Shown in pieces: positions 36,288-45,611 of a stretch of DNA of 64,000 nucleotides. The DNA is from Chryseobacterium vrystaatense (GTDB lineage: Bacteria; Bacteroidota; Bacteroidia; Flavobacteriales; Weeksellaceae). Within the stretch, counting starts at the first letter, position 1, and each line of letters opens with the position of its first letter. The notes below the pieces were generated by a model. The model was not told the DNA's origin and did not search any database. It saw only the letters and a program-made list of their open reading frames with translations. The DNA is taken from positions 186,001 through 250,000 of the forward strand of contig NZ_JPRI01000008.1 of assembly GCF_000737765.1 (NCBI RefSeq), written 5' to 3'. The position numbers were made by a program, and so were the translations under genes.

Positions 36288-38903
36288 TTACAAACTCTTC
36301 AGCTTCTCTTCTAAAATAGCAATTTTGTCCTGTGCATCTTTTTGTTTCTGACGCTCTACCTCAACAATTTCAGGTTTAGCATTAGCTACAAATTTCTCAT
36401 TGGAAAGTTTCTTGTCCACAGAAATAAGGAATCCCTTTAAGTAAGCCACTTCTTCTTCTGTTTTCTTTTTTTCTTCTCCTAAATCTAAATTTTCGCTTAA
36501 AGGAATAGATACTTCAGTCGCTCCCACTAAGAACGTAAAGCTCGGCTTATCTGTTTTTTCACCAAAGTGAATTTCAGAAACATTAGCCAGTTTTCTGATG
36601 ACAGCTTCATTTTCAAAACGGGAAGCATTGGTGTAAACTTCAGCCACTTCTCTTGGAGAAATACCTTTGGTCTGACGGTAATTTCTGATTCCGGAAATGA
36701 TGTCTTCAGCAGTTTCGAAGTTTTTAATGATATCTTCGTTAAATGCTTCTGCTTTTTTCTGCTGAGCAATAACCAAAGCTTCGTCTGTATTTCTTTCAGA
36801 AATTAACTGCCAAATCTCTTCTGACTGGAACGGCATAAACGGATGCAGAAGTTTCATCAACTCTTCAAAGAAAATGATCGTCCTGTCATAAACCTCTTTA
36901 GAAATTCCTTCTCCGTAATTAGGCTTGATTGCTTCAAGATACCATCCGCAGAAATCGTCCCAGATCAGTTTATAGATCAAATGCAGGGCATCAGAAATTC
37001 TGAATTTCTCGAATTGCTGATCGATCTCGCCGATTGTTTTATTTAATTTATGTTCAAACCATTCAATTGCATTTTTATCTGAATCATTCAATGGTTTGTC
37101 TTCATGATTCCACATATTGATCAAACGGAAAGCACTCCATATTTTGGTCATGAAATTTCTTCCCTGAACCATCAGGTCTTCGTCAAACAATAAATCATTT
37201 CCTGCCGGTGCACTTAATAAGCTGCCTACCCGTACACCATCTGCACCATATTTAGAAATCAGATCTAAAGGATCCGGTGAATTTCCTAATTGTTTGGACA
37301 TCTTTCTTCTTTGCTTATCTCTTACAATACCTGTGAAATAAACATTTTTGAATGGAACTTCTTTTCTGTATTCCAATCCGGCCATGATCATTCTGGCTAC
37401 CCAGAAGAAAATAATATCGGGACCTGTTACCAGATCTGAAGTCGGATAATAATAGTTGATATCTTTATTTTCAGGATCAAGCAATCCGTCGAAAACCGAC
37501 ATTGGCCACAACCATGATGAGAACCACGTATCGAGAGCATCTTCATCCTGTTTTAAGTCAGAGATTTCGAGATTAGGGTTTCCTGTTTTTTCTTTAGCCA
37601 AGACTATGGCATCTTCGATGTTTTCTGCAACGACAAAATCATTTTCTCCTTCTCCATAGTAGAATGCAGGAATCTGCTGTCCCCACCAAAGCTGACGGGA
37701 AATATTCCAGTCACGGATGTTTTCCATCCAGTGTTTGTAGGTATTCTTAAATTTCTCCGGATAGAATTTAACCTCATCATCCATTACCACATCCAAAGCA
37801 GGCTTAGCAATTTCAGACATTTTCAGGAACCACTGAACGGAAACTTTAGGTTCGATAACAGCTCCTGTTCTTTCGGATGTTCCTACTTTATTAACGTAAT
37901 CTTCTGCTTTTAACAAAAGATCTTTTTCTTCTAATTCTTTTGCGATCTGCTTTCTTACGTCAAATCTGTTTTTACCGGCATAATGTAAACCATGCTCATT
38001 AAGATTTCCGTCATCATCTAAAGCATCAATCATTTTCAATTGGTGTTTCTGTCCGATTTCGTAGTCATTGATATCATGGGCAGGTGTAATTTTCAATGCT
38101 CCGGTTCCAAATTCAATATCTACATATTCGTCCTCAATGATCGGGATCACTCTGTTTACGATCGGTACAATTACATTTTTACCTTTCAGGTGAGCGTATC
38201 TTTCGTCATTCGGATTGATACATACAGCAGTATCCCCGAAAATGGTCTCTGGACGTGTAGTAGCGACAGAAAGAAATTCTTCTGTCCCTTCTATTTTATA
38301 TTTCAGGAAATATAATTTTCCGTTTTGTTCTTTAAATATTACCTCTTCATCGGAGATATTGGTTTTTGCTTCCGGATCCCAGTTGACCATTCTGTACCCT
38401 CTGTAAATTAATCCTTTATTGTATAGATCTACAAAGCTTTTGATCACCTGCTGAGACATTTTATCTTCCAAAGTGAAACGTGTTCTGTCCCAATCACAAG
38501 AGCAACCCAGTTTTTTTAACTGCTCAAGAATGGTTCCGCCGTATTTATCGGTCCAGTCCCAGGCATGTTTTAAGAATTCTTCACGGGTAATATCTGATTT
38601 ACTGACCCCTTCTGACTTCAGTTTAGCAACAACTTTGGCTTCAGTGGCAATTGAAGCGTGATCTGTGCCCGGAATCCAGCAGGCATTGAAGCCCTGCATT
38701 CTTGCACGGCGGACGAGAACATCTTGAATGGTATTGTTCAGCATATGTCCCATGTGTAATATCCCCGTTACGTTTGGCGGAGGAATTACCACAGTATATG
38801 GTGGTTTCTCATTAGGTTCTGAATGGAAATATTTGTTTTCCATCCAGAAGTTGTACCATTTCTGTTCAGTTTCCTGTGGATTGTACTTTTCTGAAATCTG
38901 CAT
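36288..38903 (-). CDS. valS: Valine--tRNA ligase
   Basis: A full-length 871-residue class I synthetase. The ATP-binding HIGH motif is in PPPNVTGILHMGHMLN (about 42-57), the KMSKS loop is RRKMSKQLGNSPDPLDL (about 530-546), and a CP1 editing domain (about 200-340) contains TTRPETIFGDTAV. The C-terminus forms a lysine/glutamate-rich coiled coil (about 810-871), usual for ValRS. It charges tRNA-Val and edits misactivated threonine. A -7 box at 38933-38940 (TATTTTTG on the minus strand) is a good promoter candidate. Confidence 0.97.
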   Translation of the reverse strand: MQISEKYNPQETEQKWYNFWMENKYFHSEPNEKPPYTVVIPPPNVTGILHMGHMLNNTIQDVLVRRARMQGFNACWIPGTDHASIATEAKVVAKLKSEGVSKSDITREEFLKHAWDWTDKYGGTILEQLKKLGCSCDWDRTRFTLEDKMSQQVIKSFVDLYNKGLIYRGYRMVNWDPEAKTNISDEEVIFKEQNGKLYFLKYKIEGTEEFLSVATTRPETIFGDTAVCINPNDERYAHLKGKNVIVPIVNRVIPIIEDEYVDIEFGTGALKITPAHDINDYEIGQKHQLKMIDALDDDGNLNEHGLHYAGKNRFDVRKQIAKELEEKDLLLKAEDYVNKVGTSERTGAVIEPKVSVQWFLKMSEIAKPALDVVMDDEVKFYPEKFKNTYKHWMENIRDWNISRQLWWGQQIPAFYYGEGENDFVVAENIEDAIVLAKEKTGNPNLEISDLKQDEDALDTWFSSWLWPMSVFDGLLDPENKDINYYYPTSDLVTGPDIIFFWVARMIMAGLEYRKEVPFKNVYFTGIVRDKQRRKMSKQLGNSPDPLDLISKYGADGVRVGSLLSAPAGNDLLFDEDLMVQGRNFMTKIWSAFRLINMWNHEDKPLNDSDKNAIEWFEHKLNKTIGEIDQQFEKFRISDALHLIYKLIWDDFCGWYLEAIKPNYGEGISKEVYDRTIIFFEELMKLLHPFMPFQSEEIWQLISERNTDEALVIAQQKKAEAFNEDIIKNFETAEDIISGIRNYRQTKGISPREVAEVYTNASRFENEAVIRKLANVSEIHFGEKTDKPSFTFLVGATEVSIPLSENLDLGEEKKKTEEEVAYLKGFLISVDKKLSNEKFVANAKPEIVEVERQKQKDAQDKIAILEEKLKSL

Positions 38904-38932
38904 AAAATTCTATTTCTTTTGCTTACAATTTG

Positions 38933-38940
38933 CAAAAATA
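38933..38940 (-). promoter_or_regulatory. Candidate -7 box of valS
   Basis: The minus strand reads TATTTTTG, matching TAnnTTTG, 30 bp before the valS ATG in a divergent promoter region shared with the DUF1573 gene. Confidence 0.5.
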
Positions 38941-38982
38941 GTCTAAAGAAAAAAAATTTTAAGTATGAATTAAAATAATTTT

Positions 38983-38990
38983 TAACTTTG
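38983..38990 (+). promoter_or_regulatory. Candidate -7 box of the DUF1573 gene
   Basis: TAACTTTG is a perfect TAnnTTTG match 43 bp before the chosen start. It lies upstream of the short start and overlaps an earlier in-frame ATG, arguing for the short start. Confidence 0.5.
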
Positions 38991-39032
38991 TTTCTCAAAA
39001 TTTATCTAACAAACATATTAACATTCAAGAAT

Positions 39033-39497
39033 ATGAAAAAATTAATTGCAGGAATTGCATTATTTGGAACATTTACATTGGCATCTGCACAGACTATTAC
39101 ATTTGATAAAACCACTTTTGACTATGGTACTATCAAACCAAGTGCTGATGGAACAAGATTCTTTACAGTAACGAACACTGGTGACAAGCCTTTGATTCTT
39201 TCAAATGTAAAGCCTTCTTGCGGATGTACAACTCCTGAATTCAGCCAGGACCCTATCATGCCTGGAAAATCTGCTAAGATCAAAGTAGGATACAATACTA
39301 CTCTTAACGGACCTTTCAACAAAATGATCGAAGTTTTCTCTAACGACCCTGCGAACAGCAGAAGCGTTATCTACATCAAAGGTAATGTAGACGCTAATGC
39401 TCCTGAGCCAAAGCCGTTAACAGCTGAAGAGCAAAAAGCAGCCGAAAAAGCTGAAAAGAAAGCCGCTAAACTTGCTAAAAAAGCAGCCGCAAAGTAA
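39033..39497 (+). CDS. Secreted DUF1573 protein
   Basis: A 154-residue protein: signal peptide MKKLIAGIALFGTFTLASAQ, then a DUF1573 Ig-like domain with FDYGTIKPSADGTRFFTVTNTGDKPLILSNVKPSCGCTTP (given here in pieces: FDYGTIKP, VTNTGDKPL, SCGCTTPEF) and KIKVGYNTT. The C-terminus is a run of lysine and alanine (about 135-154). DUF1573 proteins are periplasmic or surface proteins of unknown function, common in Bacteroidota. The start is chosen because the longer frame would add a non-signal stretch. Confidence 0.88.
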   Translation: MKKLIAGIALFGTFTLASAQTITFDKTTFDYGTIKPSADGTRFFTVTNTGDKPLILSNVKPSCGCTTPEFSQDPIMPGKSAKIKVGYNTTLNGPFNKMIEVFSNDPANSRSVIYIKGNVDANAPEPKPLTAEEQKAAEKAEKKAAKLAKKAAAK

Positions 39498-39514
39498 TCT
39501 CTACTAAAAAATAA

Positions 39515-39545
39515 AAAAACCGTCTTCATTGGAGACGGTTTTTTT
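39515..39545 (+). terminator. Terminator after the DUF1573 gene
   Basis: AACCGTCT/AGACGGTT with a 7-nt loop (39518-39540), flanked by an A-run and a T-run, 20 bp past the stop. Confidence 0.85.
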
Positions 39546-39659
39546 ATTACATTTATTTAAATAAGATTTTAGAGAGTAGAAGTTAGTTAAAAGTGTGATT
39601 TCATCTTAACCTCTCAATTTTTAAATCTTTACATTTTCAATCACTAAATATTATAAAAT

Positions 39660-40529
39660 ATGGACACCAATTTCTCGGACGACTTCCTGGTAAAGGGAAA
39701 ATTTTCAATCAAAAAATCTTCAACAGCATATAAAGGCAAGCTGACTAAAGAAGAAGGAGTTCAGTTATTAATCAACGAAAAGGAAAAACTTCGTGAACTT
39801 CAGGAAAAGCTTTACGCAGACGGCAGCCAATCTCTTCTTGTAATCCTGCAGGCTATGGATGCTGCAGGAAAAGACAGTCTGATAGAACATGTTTTCGGCG
39901 GAGTAAATCCTCAAGGGTGTAATGTAACCAGTTTTAAAACTCCCAGCTCAAAAGAATACGGCCACGATTTCCTATGGAGACACTATCTGGCTCTGCCGCA
40001 GAAAGGGATGATCGGTATTTTCAACAGGTCGCATTATGAAAGCGTTTTGGTATGTAAAGTTCATCCTGAATACAATCTCAGCGAGAAAACATGGTCTTCC
40101 GTAAAAGATTTCGATGGCAAATTCTGGGAAAACCGTTATGAAAGCATCAGAAATTTCGAAAAACATCTTGCTCAAAATGGGACGACCATTATCAAGATAT
40201 TTTTGAATGTCTCTAAGGATGAACAAAAGAAAAGACTTTTGGACAGAATTGAAGAGCAAGAAAAAAACTGGAAATTTTCTGCCGCTGATCTTCCTGAAAG
40301 AGCGTTGTTTCCACAATATATGGATGCCTATGAAACGGCGATCAATGAAACGTCAAAGGATTATGCTCCATGGTATGTACTTCCTGCAGACAATAAATGG
40401 TTTGCAAGAGTAGCTGCCGTACAGATCATTATTGATACGCTGGAAAAAATGAATCTGGAGTACCCTCAGGTGGGTGAAAAGGAAAAATCAGAGCTCGATG
40501 AAGCTAAAAAAACACTTGAGAGTGAATAA
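39660..40529 (+). CDS. Polyphosphate kinase 2 family phosphotransferase
   Basis: A 289-residue PPK2-fold protein: Walker-A-like MDAAGKDSLIEHVFGGVNPQG (in pieces, about 66-86), the lid GCNVTSFKTPS, the conserved GIFNRSHYESVLVCKVHP (about 119-136), and a Walker-B-like IIKIFLNVSKDEQKKRL. The enzyme moves phosphate between polyphosphate and nucleotides in the cytoplasm. Substrate preference (ADP, AMP or GDP) cannot be read off. It is full length and not linked in an operon. Confidence 0.9.
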   Translation: MDTNFSDDFLVKGKFSIKKSSTAYKGKLTKEEGVQLLINEKEKLRELQEKLYADGSQSLLVILQAMDAAGKDSLIEHVFGGVNPQGCNVTSFKTPSSKEYGHDFLWRHYLALPQKGMIGIFNRSHYESVLVCKVHPEYNLSEKTWSSVKDFDGKFWENRYESIRNFEKHLAQNGTTIIKIFLNVSKDEQKKRLLDRIEEQEKNWKFSAADLPERALFPQYMDAYETAINETSKDYAPWYVLPADNKWFARVAAVQIIIDTLEKMNLEYPQVGEKEKSELDEAKKTLESE

Positions 40530-40611
40530 TACGCAAGTGTAATTTATTACTTAATAGCTAAGTAGTGGTAAATAAATTTAACCGAAAAAACACCAAAACG
40601 TGAATAATTTA

Positions 40612-40641
40612 TTGTTCATGTGAGTTTTTTTTATAAATTTA
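40612..40641 (+). promoter_or_regulatory. Possible promoter of the A-B lipoprotein array
   Basis: TTG (40612-40614), 19-bp spacer, TAAATTTA (40634-40641), one mismatch from TAnnTTTG, about 42 bp before the first A gene. It may be the main promoter, but internal promoters cannot be excluded. Confidence 0.35.
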
Positions 40642-40682
40642 TCAAAAATTAATTTTTCACCACCATTCATTAAACTTTAGCT

Positions 40683-41060
40683 ATGAAAAAACATTTATTA
40701 TTATCAGCACTCGCTGTAATAAGTCTTATTTCCTGTAACAATGAAGGGACTGCTCTGAACACTGTAGAGCGTATGAAAACTCCACAAATGGAAAACTTCG
40801 ATAAAGCGTTCAAGAGTCTGGGTGATCCGCAGAACAGGCCTACTGAGGAGGAAAGAAAAAGAAATACTTCTGAATTGAGTGACCGAAGAAAAGCTCTTCT
40901 TGTTCCCGCTTCTAAAGAACTGATTCTTTCGTCGGGTATTACAGAAGCTGAAATGACAAGAAAGACGGGGGATGATATGAGCCAGATCATCGTATGGGCT
41001 ACGCAGATCTATATGCAGAAGAGTGACGAAATTCGTAAAAACATAAAATCAAATCAATAG
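40683..41060 (+). CDS. Array lipoprotein A1
   Basis: 125 residues. The signal peptide ends in lipobox LISC, then NNEGTALNTVER. Residues 31-83 are the block invariant in all eight A proteins (starts MKTPQMENFDKAF, contains NRPTEEERKRNTSEL, ends ASKELILS). The mature part is charged and helix-prone, with a conserved C-terminus MSQIIVWATQIYMQKSDEI. A1 differs slightly from the others (ER for ES after NTV, final KSNQ). It is 3 bp before B1, so the pair is surely co-translated. Function unknown. A membrane-anchored chaperone, docking factor or immunity protein for B are the ideas to weigh. Confidence 0.8.
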   Translation: MKKHLLLSALAVISLISCNNEGTALNTVERMKTPQMENFDKAFKSLGDPQNRPTEEERKRNTSELSDRRKALLVPASKELILSSGITEAEMTRKTGDDMSQIIVWATQIYMQKSDEIRKNIKSNQ

Positions 41061-41063
41061 ATT

Positions 41064-41615
41064 ATGAAAAAGTTTTTATTCATGCTCGGTCTCTGTTCTG
41101 TTTCTTCGGCCTACGCTCAGGGAGGAATGCTGATTATTCAGAATTTCACTACCAATTACGATTTCCACGGAATTATTTATGCCAATAACAACTCAGCAGG
41201 AGCAGGAGGATGTTATCCAATGATCTCCTCCAAAGACCCTGAGGCTATTGTAGTACCGGCAGGTGCTACCGCAAAATATGAAGACTACAGACATCAGTTC
41301 GCTTCATCCATTTCTCCTGTAACTACCTGGAACGTTAGTTTAGGTCCGGGATCTTCCGTTTCTCAAAGACCTTGGAATCATGCAAGTCTTATTCCAGGGG
41401 GTGTTATTTCTGCGAATACAAAATGGTCTATGTGTAAATTTCAGATGTATCATGCCGGAACTTCAGTACCACAGACTTATTTTAACGGAGATATTGGTGG
41501 GACAGCTTTACCCTGCAATACTGCTCCAGATAATGTAGCAACCGCTTGGGGTAATGCCAAATGGTTTACGGTCACTTCCGGTACAGACGTATACACTTAC
41601 CTCATCATTCAATAA
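41064..41615 (+). CDS. Array secreted protein B1
   Basis: 183 residues: signal peptide (SVSSAYAQ), then MLIIQNFTTNYDFHG, the cysteine motif GGCYPMIS, RPWNHASLIPGGV, a second cysteine LPCNTAP, and C-terminal AKWFTVTSG...YLIIQ. It has an additional cysteine (WSMCKF) and lacks the SHMGNG loop of B3-B8. All-beta in appearance. Followed 20 bp later by C1, the only place where a B and a C gene share one A gene. Confidence 0.75.
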   Translation: MKKFLFMLGLCSVSSAYAQGGMLIIQNFTTNYDFHGIIYANNNSAGAGGCYPMISSKDPEAIVVPAGATAKYEDYRHQFASSISPVTTWNVSLGPGSSVSQRPWNHASLIPGGVISANTKWSMCKFQMYHAGTSVPQTYFNGDIGGTALPCNTAPDNVATAWGNAKWFTVTSGTDVYTYLIIQ

Positions 41616-41635
41616 TCCATTTACCTTATATTACT

Positions 41636-42169
41636 ATGAAAAAGATATCATTACTTATATCTGCTTTGGCAGGAGTTCTTTCTTTTGCTCAAACTTCTCC
41701 TTTAGTGATCCAGAATTACAGTGCTTATAATGCAGAGGGAAGAATGCGTACCGGACTACCGGGTGGCGCTTCAGGACCTTATATGTATGCAGCACCCAAT
41801 CTTCCTTATGGCACCTATACTGTGCCTGCAGGAGCCAGTACCCAATACAATACATTCAGTACATCAGGTACTGCCCTTCTTCCGATCACAACGTGGTATG
41901 TGACAGATCCTACCAATCCGGCCAACAACGGAGCCTATGCTTACAACCATCCATTTATCTCAAGTGTGATGAATGTTACCAATGTATGGGCAGGGTTTCA
42001 TTTCTTTCTTAAAGATCCTGTAACCGGAAACGGAACCGATACTTATCAGATTGGTGATCCTACCGTAGACCCCTGGTTTACCAGTAGTGCAACGGGTACC
42101 TATTCGAGTGCTGACTGGTTTACGATAACAACACCAAGCGGCCCTACCACTTACCTGCAGATTTTTTAA
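41636..42169 (+). CDS. Array secreted protein C1 (cysteine-less variant)
   Basis: 177 residues. The start MKKISLLISALAG is chosen, since an upstream ATG lies within B1. Mature part: SPLVIQNYSAYNAEGRM, PITTWYVTDP, AYNHPFISS, ADWFTITTPSG, TYLQIF. It shares the N-terminal NYSAY and C-terminal ADWFTI motifs with B, but both B cysteines are replaced. Closely related to C2. Confidence 0.75.
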   Translation: MKKISLLISALAGVLSFAQTSPLVIQNYSAYNAEGRMRTGLPGGASGPYMYAAPNLPYGTYTVPAGASTQYNTFSTSGTALLPITTWYVTDPTNPANNGAYAYNHPFISSVMNVTNVWAGFHFFLKDPVTGNGTDTYQIGDPTVDPWFTSSATGTYSSADWFTITTPSGPTTYLQIF

Positions 42170-42176
42170 ATAAAAC

Positions 42177-42195
42177 GCAGCTGTGCTGCAGCTGC
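42177..42195. other. Small perfect hairpin between C1 and A2
   Basis: GCAGCTG/CAGCTGC with a 5-nt loop. No T-run follows, so it is weak as a terminator and may only attenuate or protect mRNA ends. Confidence 0.3.
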
Positions 42196-42303
42196 ATACT
42201 TTGTTGAAAATCATTGATACGGAAAGCATCTGTTTTGCTCTCTGAGGAAGGTGCATGTCCAAATTTAATATCATTTTAAAACTTATTCTAATATAATTTA
42301 ATC

Positions 42304-42681
42304 ATGAAAAAACTTTTTTTATCGGCAGCCTTTGCCATTCTAACTTTAGCTTCATGTAATAATGAAGGAACCGCTGTGAATACCGTGGAAGGTATGAAAA
42401 CTCCACAAATGGAAAACTTCGACAAAGCTTTCAAAAGCCTTGGTGATCCACAAAACAGACCTACCGAAGAGGAAAGAAAAAGAAATACTTCGGAACTGAG
42501 CGACCGCAGAAAAGCCCTTCTTGTTCCCGCTTCCAAAGAACTGATTCTTTCCACAGGCATTACAGAAACTGAAATGACAAGAAAAACAGGAGGTGATATG
42601 AGCCAGATCATCGTTTGGGCTACTCAAATCTATATGCAGAAAAGCGACGAAATCCGTAAGAATATTAAATCTGACAAATAA
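42304..42681 (+). CDS. Array lipoprotein A2
   Basis: 125 residues, lipobox LASC, then NNEGTAVNTVEG and the invariant 53-residue block, ending KNIKSDK. Encoded with different synonymous codons from A1 (for example TTCGACAAAGCT against TTCGATAAAGCG). 5 bp before B2 and 134 bp after C1, one of the widest gaps in the array. Confidence 0.8.
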   Translation: MKKLFLSAAFAILTLASCNNEGTAVNTVEGMKTPQMENFDKAFKSLGDPQNRPTEEERKRNTSELSDRRKALLVPASKELILSTGITETEMTRKTGGDMSQIIVWATQIYMQKSDEIRKNIKSDK

Positions 42682-42686
42682 AAACT

Positions 42687-43190
42687 ATGAAAAAGCTTTT
42701 AACTATCTTAGGTCTGCTTTCCTTATCTTCTGTCTATGCCCAGGGAGGTCCGCTTGTTATCAACAATTATACTTCTGCTGATTTTCATACAAGAATTACA
42801 GCTGCCAATCTTTTTACACCGGGATGCTATTTTTATGTAACATTAGAAAATCCGGAACTTATTATTCCCAGTGGAACTTCTGTAAGTTATAACAGCTACA
42901 ATATTCCGGGTACAACGTGGAAAGTATCTACATCACCTACGACTGCAAATCCAAGACCAGGAAGTCATCCAAGCCTTATGTTGGGAGGTGCTATCTCCCT
43001 GCATACCCAATGGGTGATGTCCCAATTTCAGTTTTATCAGTCTGGAACGCCCTTATATTCAGGTAGTGTAGGTGACATTTCATATACGTGTGATCCGGTT
43101 CCCAATGTAGTTCAGACTCCTGTAGGAACTGTAGAATGGTTTACGATAACTACGGGTGGAGGTATCAGCACCTATGTTCAAATGTATTAA
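42687..43190 (+). CDS. Array secreted protein B2
   Basis: 167 residues, the shortest of the family. Signal peptide ends VYAQ. Mature part: PLVINNYTSADFHTRI, PGCYFYVT (cysteine 1), a reduced middle without the SHMGNG loop, RPGSHPSLMLGGAI, ISYTCDPVPN (cysteine 2), VEWFTITTGG and TYVQMY. The shortened middle shows that the loop region is where the family varies most. Confidence 0.75.
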   Translation: MKKLLTILGLLSLSSVYAQGGPLVINNYTSADFHTRITAANLFTPGCYFYVTLENPELIIPSGTSVSYNSYNIPGTTWKVSTSPTTANPRPGSHPSLMLGGAISLHTQWVMSQFQFYQSGTPLYSGSVGDISYTCDPVPNVVQTPVGTVEWFTITTGGGISTYVQMY

Positions 43191-43233
43191 TCAGCACTGT
43201 CTGTTTTATGCACTATTAATATTCTGTTTACCT

Positions 43234-43611
43234 ATGAAAAAATATTTTCTATTAACTGCTTTTGCCGTTTTAACTTTATTTTCCTGCAATAATGAAGCAA
43301 GTACTCTGAATACGGTGGAAAGCATGAAGACTCCTCAGATGGAAAATTTCGATAAAGCTTTCAAAAGTCTGGGAGATCCACAGAACAGACCTACTGAAGA
43401 GGAAAGAAAAAGAAATACTTCTGAATTAAGTGACCGAAGAAAAGCTCTTCTGGTTCCAGCTTCCAAAGAACTGATCCTTTCTACAGGTGTTACAGAAGCT
43501 TCACTGACGAGAAAGACAGGTGATGATATGAGCCAGATCATTGTTTGGGCTACTCAGATCTATATGCAGAAAAGCGACGAAATCCGTAAGAATATTAAGT
43601 CCGATAAATAA
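43234..43611 (+). CDS. Array lipoprotein A3
   Basis: 125 residues, lipobox LFSC, then NNEASTLNTVES and the invariant block. It is the copy with most change outside the block (ASTL, and TEASLTRKTGDD). The start is the MKKYFLL methionine, because the frame is open into B2 upstream. It is 26 bp before C2, the longest A-to-partner gap. Confidence 0.8.
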   Translation: MKKYFLLTAFAVLTLFSCNNEASTLNTVESMKTPQMENFDKAFKSLGDPQNRPTEEERKRNTSELSDRRKALLVPASKELILSTGVTEASLTRKTGDDMSQIIVWATQIYMQKSDEIRKNIKSDK

Positions 43612-43637
43612 ACGCTAATCTTAAAACAAATTACCTT

Positions 43638-44183
43638 ATGAAAAAACTAAGTATTATTTTAGGTTTAATGGCAGGAATAGGTATTTCTGCACAATCCTCT
43701 ACCCTGGTGATCAATAATCACAGCGCCTATGATGCAGCCGGAAGATTTATGACAACGGGATCAGCAAGCCCGGGATCTACCCAACCTTATATGTATGCCC
43801 TTCCGAATGCACCGTACTCCACATATACTATTCCTGCGGGAGGACATACCAAATACGATAAATTTGACAATACAGGAGGCAGTAATCCTATCCCTATTCC
43901 AGGTTGGTATTATATTGATCCGTTAAACAGTGCCAACACCGCAAGCTACCCTTACAACCACCCGATCATCACAGCTGTTACTGCTGTCGACGAATGGATG
44001 GGCTTTGCTTTTGTTCTGACGGACAGCACAGGATACAGCTATGACAGCTTTGAGGTGGGAGATCCTGCTCTTTCAGGAGGCTTCCTGCATGCAAGCCAAT
44101 CGGGACCTAATACCGGTTCAAGCGCAGACTGGTTTACCATCTCAACACCAGCAGGGACTATCACCTATTTTCAAATTTTTTAA
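43638..44183 (+). CDS. Array secreted protein C2 (cysteine-less variant)
   Basis: 181 residues: signal peptide ends GISAQ, mature part STLVINNHSAYDAAGRF, YMYALPNAPYSTYTIPAGG, PGWYYIDPLN, YPYNHPIIT, WMGFAFVLTD, YDSFEVGDPALSGGF, ADWFTISTPAG and TYFQIF. Collinear with C1 and, like it, without cysteines in the mature part. Here C2 replaces B as the sole partner of an A gene. Confidence 0.75.
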   Translation: MKKLSIILGLMAGIGISAQSSTLVINNHSAYDAAGRFMTTGSASPGSTQPYMYALPNAPYSTYTIPAGGHTKYDKFDNTGGSNPIPIPGWYYIDPLNSANTASYPYNHPIITAVTAVDEWMGFAFVLTDSTGYSYDSFEVGDPALSGGFLHASQSGPNTGSSADWFTISTPAGTITYFQIF

Positions 44184-44233
44184 TTTTTGCTCAAATAATC
44201 AACACATTTACACCCTAAATTTTTAACTGTACT

Positions 44234-44611
44234 ATGAAAAAATATATTTTATCGGCAGTATTTGCCGCTTTAACACTCGCTTCATGTAACAATGAAGGCA
44301 GTGCTGTGAATACTGTAGAAAGTATGAAAACTCCTCAGATGGAAAATTTCGATAAAGCTTTCAAAAGTCTGGGAGATCCTCAGAACAGACCTACCGAAGA
44401 GGAAAGAAAAAGAAATACATCTGAGCTGAGCGACAGAAGAAAAGCGCTTCTGGTTCCAGCTTCTAAAGAACTGATTCTTTCTACAGGTGTTACAGAAACT
44501 GAAATAACAAGAAAGACCGGAGGTGATATGAGCCAAATCATTGTCTGGGCAACTCAGATCTATATGCAGAAAAGTGATGAAATCCGTAAAAATATTAAAT
44601 CTGACAAATAA
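44234..44611 (+). CDS. Array lipoprotein A4
   Basis: 125 residues, lipobox LASC, then NNEGSAVNTVES and the invariant block, with variable patch VTETEITRKTGGD before the conserved C-terminus. 9 bp before B3. Very similar to A5 in the signal peptide too (KKYILSA), so these two units probably arose by a recent duplication. Confidence 0.8.
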   Translation: MKKYILSAVFAALTLASCNNEGSAVNTVESMKTPQMENFDKAFKSLGDPQNRPTEEERKRNTSELSDRRKALLVPASKELILSTGVTETEITRKTGGDMSQIIVWATQIYMQKSDEIRKNIKSDK

Positions 44612-44620
44612 TTTACTGCC

Positions 44621-45178
44621 ATGAAAAAAATATTGTCAATATTAGGAATTACGATGGTTTCTCTTGCATATTCGCAGGGCGGAACCATAATTGTGAACAA
44701 TTATACTCCCTATGAGTACCGGGGAGCTTTAATTGCTAATAATTTTTCAGGGGGATGCTATCCCTTTATCAGCACTAATGCCGGAGTAATTATTCCTCCT
44801 GATTCTCATATGGGTAATGGCAACGCATTGATATATACCAATTACAGAGATCAGTACACCTCATCATTGTATCCAATGCCCAACTGGACAGTAAGTACTT
44901 CAGCCACCAGTACCACCATACGACCTTGGAATCACGGAAGCCTTATGCCGGGAGGAGTATTTTCCATCAACACAAAATGGTCTTCCTCAAAGTTTGAAAT
45001 GTATGACCCGGCTACATCTTTATATATTCCGGGATTCAGTACCACTGTGAGCCTTGCAGGAAACCCATGCTACATGGCACCGGATTATTTTACAACACCA
45101 AATGGTCTTCATAGTGCAGAAATCTTTACAATCAGTACCAGTACAGGTTTAGTAGAAACTTATCTACAGCTTTTTTAA
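44621..45178 (+). CDS. Array secreted protein B3
   Basis: 185 residues: signal ends AYSQ, mature part GTIIVNNYTPYEYRG, GGCYPFIS, PDSHMGNGNALIYTNYRDQ, LYPMPNWTVST, RPWNHGSLMPGGVF, NTKWSSSKFEMYDP, NPCYMAPDYF, AEIFTISTS and TYLQLF. First of the six B proteins carrying the full SHMGNG...YRDQ loop. Confidence 0.75.
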   Translation: MKKILSILGITMVSLAYSQGGTIIVNNYTPYEYRGALIANNFSGGCYPFISTNAGVIIPPDSHMGNGNALIYTNYRDQYTSSLYPMPNWTVSTSATSTTIRPWNHGSLMPGGVFSINTKWSSSKFEMYDPATSLYIPGFSTTVSLAGNPCYMAPDYFTTPNGLHSAEIFTISTSTGLVETYLQLF

Positions 45179-45224
45179 GGTCAGACAATATATAATATAT
45201 AATACATCACATTAAAATTTAACT

Positions 45225-45602
45225 ATGAAAAAATATATTTTATCGGCAGCATTTGCCGCTTTAACACTAGCTTCATGTAACAATGAAGGCAGTGCCGTGA
45301 ATACTGTAGAAAGTATGAAAACGCCTCAGATGGAAAATTTTGATAAAGCTTTCAAAAGCCTGGGAGATCCACAAAACAGACCTACCGAAGAGGAGAGAAA
45401 AAGAAATACATCTGAGCTGAGCGACAGGAGAAAAGCACTTCTTGTTCCGGCTTCCAAAGAACTGATCCTTTCTACAGGTATTACAGAAAATGAAATAACA
45501 AGAAAGACAGGCGGTGATATGAGCCAGATTATTGTCTGGGCTACTCAGATCTATATGCAGAAAAGCGACGAAATCCGTAAAAATATCAAATCCGATAAAT
45601 AA
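45225..45602 (+). CDS. Array lipoprotein A5
   Basis: 125 residues, lipobox LASC, invariant block, variable patch ITENEITRKTGGD. Nearly identical to A4 at protein level. 9 bp before B4, and followed by two B genes in a row (B4, B5). Confidence 0.8.
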   Translation: MKKYILSAAFAALTLASCNNEGSAVNTVESMKTPQMENFDKAFKSLGDPQNRPTEEERKRNTSELSDRRKALLVPASKELILSTGITENEITRKTGGDMSQIIVWATQIYMQKSDEIRKNIKSDK

Positions 45603-45611
45603 TCTACCACT